A stretch of 64,000 nucleotides of DNA, from assembly GCA_048013815.1 (NCBI GenBank), contig CM106586.1, positions 3,658,001 through 3,722,000 on the forward strand. The letters run 5' to 3'. The position numbers were made by a program, and so were the translations under genes. Source of the DNA: Setoptus koraiensis. Its lineage: Eukaryota > Arthropoda. A model generated the notes under the pieces. That model was not told where the DNA came from. It saw only the letters and a program-made list of their open reading frames with translations, and did not search any database. Below, in pieces: positions 1 through 11,000 of this stretch (its first letter is position 1; each line of letters opens with the position of its first letter).

Positions 1-170
1 ATTTAATGGGCACATCGATGATGAATGAAGCGGCTCGGAGTGACCGCCGAACGCGTTTACGAGTCGCGCTTGTGTGAGCCGTCGAACTTAAAACGGTCGC
101 CATTGTCGATGATTGCGTTCGCCCGCACTGGAATAACTCGCAACAATTCGAGCAATTCGTCGGGCGAACT

Positions 171-245
171 CGGCTTCGGATTCTGATTCGACTTCGGATT
201 CGGATTCTGATTCGACTTCGGATTCGAATTCGAATTCGAATTTGA
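171..245. repeat. Degenerate GATTCGACTTCG/GATTCGAATTCG minisatellite
   Basis: Short units of the type GATTCGACTTCGGATTCTG repeat and decay into GAATTC-rich copies. Apparent Ser/Glu- or Asn/Pro-rich open frames across it are by-products of the repeat. Confidence 0.75.
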
Positions 246-723
246 ATCGGAATGGCCGTGGCCGTGGCTGTGCAACTGGCGCGGCGGGACGAGCGCGTTC
301 TTTTGTTCCAGTTCGATGGGGGCGGCAACCTGTCGATTGTAGCGAACGCCCGGCGAATGGCCACTGCCAATGAGAGCTGTCGATTCGATGGCATTGCAGT
401 TCATTATTATCACTTATCGCGCGCACACTTTCGCAGCGAATCACACACACACACACACCGAATCAATCATTGCCCATAATGACGTGAACTGGTGAGAATT
501 CTCTCTATCACTTTTATTTCATTTTATCACTTATTATTGCCATCATCGGCCGACCATCGGCGAACCTGAATACCGCTGAATAGCGCATATAAACGCTGCT
601 TACGAATGTTTAAATACTACATGCATAAATATATAGATATATTCGGATATAGGCGCGCAGGTGAGCCGCTCGAGCAGCCGTTTGGGCCATTTAATTAGCG
701 AGCATTGCGATTGTTTAAATGAT

Positions 724-835
724 GTTCAAATGTCTGAACGTTCAAATGTCTGAACGTTCAAATGTCTGAACGTTCAAATGTCTGAACGTCCAAATGTCTG
801 AACGTTCAAATGTTTGAATGTTTAAATGTTTGAAT
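724..835. repeat. 16-bp minisatellite, seven copies, self-complementary ends
   Basis: Seven head-to-tail copies of GTTCAAATGTCTGAAC occupy exactly 112 bases; the last three carry substitutions. Each unit begins GTTCA and ends TGAAC, so every copy can fold on itself and adjacent copies can pair. Confidence 0.9.
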
Positions 836-1070
836 GTGGCGCTGCAAACGGGCCCAAGTGAATGTTGTTGCCGATGCAATTTCGTTTTATTTCATCTTAC
901 TTTTTGCATTGCATTGCCATTATTCAAGCCGGCACCTGTTGCTGGCTGCATCGAACACAGTGTGTAATGGCCGCGTTAATTATCATTAAATTATTATAGA
1001 TCATTCATTATTGGATTGGCCGCTTGGCGACGTCTCGTGAATGAATTGCCCTCGGTGCATTCTTGGCGGC

Positions 1071-1140
1071 GCGGTTCGGCGCGGTTCGGCGCGGTTCGGC
1101 GCGGTTCGGCGCGGTTCGGCGCGGTTCGGCGCGGTTCGGG
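1071..1140. repeat. 10-bp minisatellite GCGGTTCGGC, seven copies
   Basis: Seven perfect or near-perfect tandem copies of a G+C-rich decamer. Long frames on both strands (Arg/Phe/Gly/Ala or Arg/Thr/Ala/Pro) are translation of the repeat and not a gene. Confidence 0.95.
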
Positions 1141-2526
1141 CCGCACCGCGCAAATGCGCAATGCTCAGCGACAGCCATAAACAAGCAACAGCTCGTCGGA
1201 GCACAATTAACGCCGGCTCGCAATTATCCTGTTTGCCATTGTTGTAGCTGTCGTTGTTGCTGTTGCCGTCGCTGTCGCTGTCGTTGCAGCGAGCTCGAGC
1301 GGCCCAGAATTCAGGCGAAAAACTTAAATGGTTGTCTCGTTAATAGATAGCGCCAATTATGATAATTATCTGGCGTGTTGCAACTTGCGCGACCGGCCAG
1401 CGAACCAGCGGCCAGACTGCGGCCATGCAAATGGCCGCACAACAAACTCACCGTGCGGCCTATAACATATATGTGAGCCCTATACCGTGCGTCCGATTAA
1501 TTTCCATCTTTGCGACTAATTGCGACGACTCGCAAACGTGTCGCCGGGCAACACCGGCCAACCGGCGAGCCGCCAATTCGCTCCGGCGAGCACCGACTCG
1601 CCGCAGTTCGGATCGCCCAATCGGCGCTCGAATCGAACGCTCAGTCGGCGCTCTTGGCACTCGATTCGAACGCTCGGCTGGCACTCGAATCCAAGCGAAC
1701 GCTCGGCTGGAATTCGACTCGACTTGGCTCAACTCGACTCGGCTCGATTCGATTCGAAGCGCGAGGCGGCGCGTCGCCGGCGTCGGGTTATCAGGTGGCC
1801 CTAATTAGCCGTGCGTCTCGGCGAGCCGATGCCGAGCGGCATAGCGATCCGTCGATAGGGCGATGCAGCGATAAGCGGCGACAAAGGTGACTTATATAAT
1901 GGGCATTGCATAACAAATATATAGTGAAAAATGCGCAAATTGGAGCGGACGAGCGCTGATTAGATCATCAATAATGACGCATCATGTAACAGGGGCTCAT
2001 GTTGCAGCGAGCGAGCGGCAACGCGAACACAATTTAAATTTATGGCTCTATTTGAGTGAAATAATTTGACTCAAATAGTGTAATCGATGGTGGCGCGATT
2101 AACTCGATGCGTCGGCTGCTATTAGCGATAATGACGGCGCCCAAATCCAATAGTGATTTGCATTTCGCCCAATTAGTCGTCGGCAGTATCAAATTGTGTG
2201 CGATTCGTCTCTGATTGTGTGCGCCGTTGTCGCTCTCGGCGACTCCGCATTGGCGCCTCACTCGCGCCACATTGGCTGAAAAGAACCGGCCCGAAAGAAG
2301 CGGCCCGAGAGAAGCGGCCCGAGAGGAGCGGCCCGAGCGGAATCGAGATGCGGATTCTTTGCGGCGATTCGTCGCAACGATAACAATAATTGATTTTCGT
2401 CGTCGGCGACACTTGCGCGCCTGGACGCGCTCGCTGCGGCGCTTAAACGGCGATTTAATAATGCTCGTCTCATCAACGAGCGTTGCATAATAATGATGGA
2501 ACTCGCTTCTCGGAATTGCTCGCTCG

Positions 2527-2592
2527 CAGCAGCAACAACAACGACAACAGCAACAACAGCAACAACAACAGCAACAACAGCGACAACAACAA
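2527..2592. repeat. CAA/CAG/CGA trinucleotide tract
   Basis: Imperfect run of CAA, CAG and CGA triplets, the commonest low-complexity type in the left domain. Confidence 0.85.
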
Positions 2593-3361
2593 TGCCCATT
2601 ATCGTGTGTAAATTAATATGCGCGCCATGATTCATTATGCAATGCGCTAGCTCGGCCGTATTATTGTTATTCTATATTGGCTATTGAGCGTGTATTGCGC
2701 AATACATACTTGCTCAATAACGCTGGCGCAAATTCTTTTTTTTTTTTTCGTTTATCGAGAATAGCGTAAACGTATTGCGCAACATGCAAAGCGTGGGAAC
2801 GTCATGCTGATGACGTCACTGTTCTTGTTGCCTATATCTCGGGCTTGTTGAACATATATAAACAAGATATATAAACAAGATATATAAACAATATGTATTA
2901 ACAATATATATTAACAAGCCTGCATAGGAACGTATAACGAGGATGGCGAGCCAACAAAAGAATTCTCGCTGTGCGCTGTGTGCAGAAAAATACGCCAAGA
3001 ATTTGTCTTGTCGTTGCGACAGGTTCGCAACATCATATTGCGTAACACACTGACTTGTGAGAGATATGTTTGCGCTGGCCAGGCAATTATCGGCCATCAA
3101 CTCATTAGCCGTCGCTGTTATATATTTACGTTATGTATATGTTGTGCATATACGTTGCCATACGAGACGCTCCGGCAATTAACATTCTAGAGCTGAATTC
3201 CGGCGCTGTCGTGACGTTGGGGCGCAGCCCAAGTGCAGCGCCCCAACGTCCGAATGCGTCAGTTGCAACGGCTCGAATGTGGCCCATGTTGCATTTACAT
3301 GTTACTTGTGTTTGGGACTTGCGCCGGCGAGCTTGCCAGTTGGGACCTTTGTTATTGTTTG

Positions 3362-3482
3362 GCGATGTTTTGGCGATATTTCAGCGATATTTCAGCGATA
3401 TTTTGGCGGTATTTTGGCGGTATTTTGGCGATATTTTGGCGATGTTTTGGCGATATTTTGGCGATGTTTTGGCGATCCTTTG
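3362..3482. repeat. About ten copies of a GATATTTTGGCG-type 12-mer
   Basis: Tandem units GATATTTTGGC(G/A) and GATGTTTTGGC cover about 120 bases. All three plus frames stay open because the repeat lacks stops; the resulting Phe/Trp/Arg-rich peptides are not credible proteins. Each unit contains TTTTGGCG. Confidence 0.9.
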
Positions 3483-3711
3483 GCGAAGCGGCACCGGCGA
3501 TCTGGGCACAGCCAGCGGTTGAGGCCATGTGATGCGGCCCTGATACTGTCCTGGCGACGGTGCTATATTGCGTATATCGCTCGCTGCACATATTGCCTGC
3601 ATCATGTAGGCTACCGCATGTGCATTGCGGCCGGGCATGTTGCGTAACGCATCGCACATTGTACATATTGCATCGCCGACTAATTGAGCGTGCATTTGCG
3701 TATGCAAATGT

Positions 3712-3790
3712 TGTCGTTGTCGGCGTCGTTGTCGCTGTTGTTGTCGCTGTCGCTGTTGTAGTCGGCGTCGTTGTCGGTGTCGTTGTCGCG
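3712..3790. repeat. TGTCG(T/C)TG low-complexity tract
   Basis: Runs of GTTGTCG and GTCGCTG units; stop-free frames on both strands follow from the repeat. Confidence 0.8.
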
Positions 3791-5011
3791 GCTCGGCGTG
3801 GGCGAGTTTAAGTTTAATGAACTCGGCGCCACTTTGTTGTCGCTTGTTGTCTGGGCGCCAGTGACTGGCTGCGCTTGTCGCGCTGTGTGTCGCATGCCCT
3901 GTCGTCGTCGCCCAAAATCATAACAGTCGCTGCAAAACGGGCCCCACGAAACATAGCGACAAATGGCGTTCGCGCGCGCGCGCGCGCCACTCATTACATA
4001 ATAATAATACTTGTCCGTCTGACGAGCCACCGCCAGCCCGACAGAAGTGTCACAATTCTTGTTGTTTGCTGCTCGTCGTCGTTGTTGTTGCCGCTTGTCG
4101 CTGTTGTCGCTGTTGCCCAATTGCGACTATCTCTTAATCTTAATTAATCTTTGCTGGCTTTCGCTGCTGCGATGGAGTAAACACAACGCGCATCGCAGCA
4201 GCCATTATGTAACATGTTATGTAACTGCTGGCACAAACACAAATTACAGCCACTGTTGTTGTGTGTGTGTGTGTGAGCCCAAAGCAGCGACATGACACAA
4301 CAACACAAACAATGGCCGGCCCAGTCACAGTCGAGCGAGCGTTAATCAACTGATTGCTAATTGAAACCCCCGTTGTAACGATTCGTCGCTTGTGACAACA
4401 GTAATCGAAATGAGTGTTGCGTAACGACAAACCATGTTTAATGTCTTAATCGACGTCGCACACACACACACGCACGCACACACTGATAATCAGTGACTGA
4501 TTCCGGCAGCGGCAGTGTCAAGGTTTGTCGCCCATTGTCCGCTTCTTTTTCCGCTCCTTGTCCCGTTCCTTGGGCGCTGCCAGCGCCCCATTCAGCGTGC
4601 GCGCAATCGCCCTTGGCCCGGCGCGCCGACCCGCCGACCCGCCGACGGGTCGCCGCACCGCGCCGAGCCGCATTCCTCGATCGCGTGATCCCGCACCCGA
4701 CATCCGGTTTCAGCGGGCTCGCATGCGAGCAAACGCAAATGCCACCTGAGCATCTGAGCGTCGTCTCGACTCGTCGCGGTTTGTCGCCGTGACAACTTCG
4801 CTCGCTCACGTTATTCAAATTGGCGCAATCCTAACTCATTCAAATTACCCAACAACCAAATGCTAATGACTTTATCTGCAATTCTCAATTTACCTCTCAA
4901 TTCCCCCTATTTATCCCAATTTATCCCAATTTGTCCCGATTCATCCCGACTTATCCCCATTTACCCCAATTTATCCCGATTTATCAATTAAAAACGCGAA
5001 AACGTGACACG

Positions 5012-8000
5012 ATGAGCGCAGATTACGCCAGACAACAACCAAAAGTGATACACCAAAACAGCGACGCCAATAGTGACCAACAAACCCCAACTAGCACCCA
5101 AAAGGTTCCGCCATTTCACAGGCCGCCTCTGCCCTTCCCCCCAAAAGTGCCCAGACCGCCCCACCCCAACCGGCCGGCCGGTGGTGCGCGGGACCGGCCA
5201 TCTGGCGCCGTGTCCAGCCCGAGTCAGCCGGCATTCATCCAAACTAGTCCAATGGGCAGCAACCCGTGGGCCGCAACAACCGGCCCGACTGCAACCGGCG
5301 ACATGGCGGGCTCGCCGCCATCGCTTTCCACCGCCTCATCTACCGCCATAAACACACTACCAGATGTACAGCCCGATCTCTCCGGCTCGGATCCGATGCT
5401 CCAGCAACCCCCGCCGGCCTACAGTACCTCAATGCAATACCCTCACGGCGCGGAGCCCTCCTACACGGTGCCAACGATTCCTACAACGCAACAGTCGGCC
5501 GCAAGCGGCCCGTCATGTCCCGAGCTGGTCATTCATCAGATGCGCTGGCCGGCCACTTTAGCGGGCGAAACGCGCTACATCCAGTGTCCCGTGTACGCCT
5601 ACTACGATCACACTTCACGAGCCTCGTTCGAGTGCGTGTCCGTCGGCGGGGGCGGCAGCGGCGCGGCGCATTGGGCGCCCGCGGGACCCAACATGAGCAA
5701 GTGCGTGTCAAACTGGGTGCGAAACATTTATTTGCGCCTACAAGACGGCGAATCGTTGCCCGCCATCGCGGCCGAGCTTGCCCAGCGGACACACCCATCG
5801 GCGGCGGGCCCGGCCGCGCAGCACGGCGGTCATCAGCTGATGACGGGGGCGCCGCAAAGGCAGCAGCAGCAGCAGTTGCTGTTCGGCGAGGATCTCATGC
5901 AATTGGGAATGATTGTGCAGCAATTGGTGCAGCGGATGGACAATCAACTGAACAGCATCAGCGACGACAAACAGCGCCTAGTGTTCGTGCGCGAACTCGT
6001 CCAGGTAAGTGGCACCACGAGCGTGACAAAACAAACAATTTCTCGCTGTTAGGAGCGTTACGTAATCCAGTTGCGCCAATTCCGTGCCACTGGCCAGTAC
6101 GTGCAATGTCTTACGTAATCGCTCGGAATTGGCGCTGGCGCAGTGATTCGCGCCAGACGGTCCGAACAGTGGCGTCCGAATGCCGGACATTGGCCGTGTG
6201 CGTGGCCGTCGGAAGCGGCCGAGTGAGTCATAGAGGCCCATAATAGATTACATGTGTCACGAGCGGACATTACGACGCTCGTTGCGGCCGCAATTATTGG
6301 ACTAAAAAACGCAAAGGCAAAAATGGCACGAGATTTGGTTGCGGGCTGCGAGCCGCGAGTTGCGAGCCGCGAGTTGCGAGTTTTGAGCGCCGAACGAAGC
6401 CGAAACAATTATGAATGCGACCGCTCATGTGGAAGTTGTTTATGGACACGACAAAGGGATATTCGCGCCAGACATTTATTTGCCTTCGTTCGGCGGGGGC
6501 CCGCGAGGCCCGCTGGCCGGCGCGCAAACAAGCGAGGCCCGCTGACCGGCACAGCGCACAATGTTTGCCGACCAAGCGACGCTCGTCGGAGCTTTTGTGC
6601 AAAATTGAACCCTCGTGTGCCGACACGAGCGTTCAATTTTGCGAACAGCGGCTCATCATTTGCGCACGGTGCCCATTAGAATATTGCAACTGGACAATAT
6701 GCTGCGGCTGGCGGCGCCAATGTCGCGTTGACACTAATTAATATTGAGCCCTCTATCGACGGCCCCATAATGGCCCACGTTTATTTATGTGTAAGCTCAC
6801 TAAACGTCGGTGTGTGTTTACGGCGCACATTGGGTCGCAATTGGCGACCAAATATTATGTAATGTGCACGTGGAGCGGCCCTTCGTCGGCCAGGATTGAG
6901 TGCGTTCGAAGTTCGGAGTTCGAAGTTCGGAGTTCGAAGTTCGGAGTTCGAAGTTCGGAGTTAGAAGTTCGGAGTTCGATGTTCGAAGTTCGGGGGGCGC
7001 AAAATTGCATTCGAAAGCGACCCCACTGACCTTAATATACTCGCACTTATGCCAAACGCATTTTATACCGTTATTGCGCTTGTACACCGACGCCGACCGA
7101 TTATGTAAGCGGGCTAATGCATCCCGGTCGCACTGTCAAACGGGGGGACTCGGCGAGCGCTGACGCAACGTTGTGGGCCACGTACAACTTTTACGTGCCG
7201 CTGTGCTGTAACGTGCCGCTGTAACGTGCCGCTGCAACGTGCTGTAACGTGCTGTAACGTGCTGTAACGTGCTGTAACGTGCTGTAACGGGTGCAACGGC
7301 TGCATAGTGAAATTGTAAGAATTGGCTGACGGCCCGAAAGTCTCGAGCCGGCCCGCCATCGCGGCTCGGCCCGGCGGCGCCGCACAGCCTGTGCAAGTTG
7401 TCAGGGCCAGGCTGCAGTTGCACAGTGCAAGGCGCCGCTCAAACTTTGAGGCCCAACGGGTCGATTGAATAATAAGCCAGACAGTGCGCGAGTGGCGATA
7501 TTGCCGCAGCAAATCAATTAGCTGACCGCTCGGCGTGACCGCGTTGGCCCGAGCGGCCCAACAATCAGTGTCGAGGCTCTCGAGCGCGCGTCCAATTGAG
7601 AGTCGAATCGAGACTCTCGCGCGAGAGTCGAACTGAGAGTCGAATTGGGGCCTCGAAACGGTCAGTGCTATGTGTGCTCGAAATGGCTTGCTGTGGCCGA
7701 TCGAGCTGCTGGTGCCCATCGAGCGTCCGCTGCAGACCGGCAGTATGCAACGACCAATTTCCAGCAATTTGGCACCATTCCAGCCAATTGCAATTGCATC
7801 GGGCCGGCAGTTGCGTCGGGCCGGCAGTTGCGTCGGGCCGCCAATTGAACGGCTTGCAAGGAATCAATTTGACAACAATGTGACGCAGTGTGCGTATCGC
7901 TGGCCAAAGTGATTTCGCCAAAGTGATGTTTATATGTTATTTACATTGTATTGCAATGCAGTGCGTGAAATTGAATTGAGCGAGCCGGCAACACTTGGCG

Positions 8001-11000
8001 CGGCTCGCTCAATTCAATTGCAGCCAGTGGGCCCCATCGAATTAAGCAATTCGATGGGGCCCGTGGCTGCAATCATTTCGATCGGTTGTGGCGCCACAAG
8101 ATGACTCATGTGAATCTAAATAGCGCACGCAGTCATCAAGTCACGCTGCAAACGCCAACGCTCACTTGCTGGCCCCGGCGCCAATGGGGGCGCCAATAAA
8201 AATAATCGTAAATGCGCGCAAATTCTGGGGCTGCAAGTGCCGGCCCAGAATAATACTGGCCGCATTAACAGTTGAGTGTGTGCCGTTGGTGGGGCCCCAT
8301 TTGCGCAGCTTGGGCGCAGTCAGTCCGCTGTGACGCGCAGTGCGTGAGTCGGGCCGACCGAGTCGCTGCAATAATCACAATAATAATCGATGATAACCAT
8401 GATTATCATGTACAAAACAAGTTGTTTGTTTTCTACTTTGGGCCCCCACTAACCCGGCCCGGCCAAACGGGCCCAAATGCGCCCATAGTTGGATGTTTGC
8501 GTTCGCGTCGGCGTGACTGCCGTTAGTTAATGACAATCAACACTGACATTTATCTCTCTCTGGCCCCACTTGGGCTCCATTTGGGCCCCATTCGGATCCA
8601 CTTAGCGCCTGCGTCCAGTGCAGCAACAACACCAACACGGCCAATATGGTTCGATTCCGGTTCGGGGCCCCAGTCGCTGGGCCAGCGATGATAAGGCACT
8701 CTGACTCAGAGTCTCTGAGTCGCACAGTCTGAGAGTCTGAGATGGGGCCAGTGAGCAAGCAAGCACACGAGAGAGTTGAGGCACAGAAATCAAATTAGAC
8801 CTGGCTGCATCATCGCCTCCTGTCGGCCGACAGGCGCACAACAAGCGCCAGATAAGTTGTGTAAGCCGTATGAGATAAAATGATGATAAAATAAGAGTGA
8901 TAAAATGATTAAGTGTGGCTCATCCAGCCGTGCCAAGCGCGCATGTTCGAGTTAATGAGGGCGCCCTGAATCAATTAGGCGCCCTCTCTCTCTCTCTCTC
9001 TCTCTCTCTGTGGCTCTTTGGGGTCCCTCTCCACTTGAGCACACATCAAACGCGGACTTATCCGCGAATAATGGCGCGACTCGCCTGCATTGGGCCCCCA
9101 TTGGGCACTATCTAGATAATGCCAGCTCATGTAGTGTTTTCCGGCCGTGTTTTCTGGCTGTGTGTACTGGCTGGCTGGCACCAGAAACACCGCCGGCCAC
9201 TGCTACACTGGTACAGTGGCCAGCATTATCCGCTGTAGCTTGCGGCTAATAATCGGGGCCCCAATGCCAACTGACGGTGATATAACGCGCGTTATAATGC
9301 GCGGTGCATGATGTAGGCTGGCCCACAATGAAGTTGTGCGTTGGCGCTGACAGGGGGCTCGCTATTGCTATTAATCAGCCATATTAATCGGACTGTTAGT
9401 TTAGTTAGTTGGGCCGGTCGGCGGATTGGTGACGGGCGGCCCGGGTTGCGCGGCTCCAATGTTGCCGCACGGGCGGCCCAAATGTTGCCGCTAATGAGCC
9501 TATAACGCACGAGGGCAGCAACACAGGGTCGAACATTGCGCCGACACTCCGCCCGACTATCCGACACTCCGCCCGCCCGAATATCCGACAGTCCGCCCGA
9601 CCGCCCGAATACCCGCCCGACCGCCCGAATACCCGCCCGACCAGCGGGCCAACAGGGGATAAAACAGAGATTAAAATATTAATAAATCATCTAATAATGT
9701 AGCCGGCATTAGCTTTGTTGGGTACAAGTTGGCCCCGCATTATGTAGCGCGCCCCTATGGCGTGAGACATAATTATCGCGCCAGTTGTTTGCTGTCAGCG
9801 GCTCACTCAATCTATTGTTGTGCCACATTAACTATTAGATCACATGTGTGGGCGCCCAAGCAGACAGGCGACACATAAACACTAGTTACGTAACTGACAA
9901 AGTAACTGGCTAGGCGCCCTGTCAGATGCTTATCGCTGCTCACCGTTATAGCGCGTTATAACGCGTTATATCGTTGTATTGCCATATCGCTGTATCGCTG
10001 TGAGAGATATCGTTGCGAGCGCCAGTGCGAAATTATCCAAGCAGAAACAAGCGGACACAATAGGGGCGCCCGAGTGCGGGATAATCCCTGCGCTAATTGA
10101 TCGGCGATCGGCGCCACCATCAGCTGACCCGCACCGATGAATTACGAAGCGGCGCCAGTGGCGCGCTGTCCATCGCCGTCATCTGGCCGTGATCTGGCTC
10201 TGATTTCCGGTCATCACAACTTGTGATCGCAACAGACAGTTGTGCCCGTTGTGCCCAACTGTCTGTTGTGACGGCGCGCAACGCTGCACAGCGGATACAT
10301 CGGCCATATATCCGCTCGGCACCTGTCGGCCCGAGCGAGTGCCGGCCCGAGCGAGTGCCGGTCCGAGCGAGTGTCGGCCCGCGCGAGTGCCCGCGCGCTG
10401 ATAGTGCGATGATTGAGAGCGCACCCAATCGACGGGCGCAACTAATGCACGCTGGCGCCCATCAATCAGCACAGCCAACGGGCCCCAAAGGCGGGCGCCT
10501 CGACACGCCGGCACTAGCAACGCCGGCGCGTATACGGGCCCCCATGTATGTGCTACAATAATGTAATGCTGGCGGAGTGCGCCGAGGCCGCGAAAGGCCA
10601 CAAAACTCAACTCAGCTGACTCTCATCGTCATGCCTCTCGTTTCTGTCTCATCCCATATCCACTGCAATCTCGACTGAAATCTCAACTGCGGATCCCGAC
10701 GACAATCTCAAAAATCCCGACGACAATCTCGAAAATCCCGACGCAAATCTGGAAAATCCCGACCAACAGTCGCTCATCGAGCTCAACAACAATCTGGCCC
10801 ACGAACAGCAAACCGAGGCCTGGCTCGAGCTGTCGGCCCAGCAGCGCCAGCGCCAGCAACTGGCCGGCCAATTGATACAATCCATGGAGAACGCCACTGT
10901 GTTGCTGGCCGTCACCCAAAACGGAATTTACAGCCACCATCAGCAGCAGCAGCAATTGTTTGCCATTAGCCAGTATGCGCACCCCCAGCAGCAGCAGGAC

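Larger units (their letters stand above)
1..5011. other. Non-coding DNA upstream of the first latrophilin exon in view
   Basis: No exon with recognisable protein similarity is seen on either strand. The stretch holds minisatellites (listed separately), CAA/CAG runs and G+C-rich low-complexity DNA; open frames here follow the repeats. The last 120 bases before position 5012 are pyrimidine-rich and almost free of AG, like a 3' splice region. I therefore read this as an intron of the latrophilin gene, whose lectin-encoding exons would lie beyond the left edge. Confidence 0.6.
6005..10769 (+). other. Latrophilin intron 1 (4.8 kb)
   Basis: Bounded by CCAG|GTAAGT and CAACAG|TCG, phase 0 on both sides. 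It contains no second gene that I can support, only minisatellites and several hairpin-forming inverted repeats. A short repeat of CCCGACGACAATCTC type (about 10694-10765) lies directly before the acceptor; it is open in frame but contributes nothing to the GAIN domain. Confidence 0.65.

Noticed and set aside
724-835. CRISPR-like repeat array
   Set aside because: Units are directly adjacent with no spacers, and this is animal nuclear DNA; it is a minisatellite.
1359-1890. Arg/Ser/Ala-rich frames in all plus frames
   Set aside because: Overlapping open frames in three phases follow from TCG-rich low-complexity DNA; no intron or domain evidence.
3133-3707. Several overlapping 100-130-residue frames on both strands
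   Set aside because: All run through the TTTTGGCGATAT repeat, whose period is a multiple of three and contains no stop.
8640-8670. tRNA B-box-like GGTTCGATTCC
   Set aside because: No matching A box, acceptor stem or anticodon arm could be placed around it.
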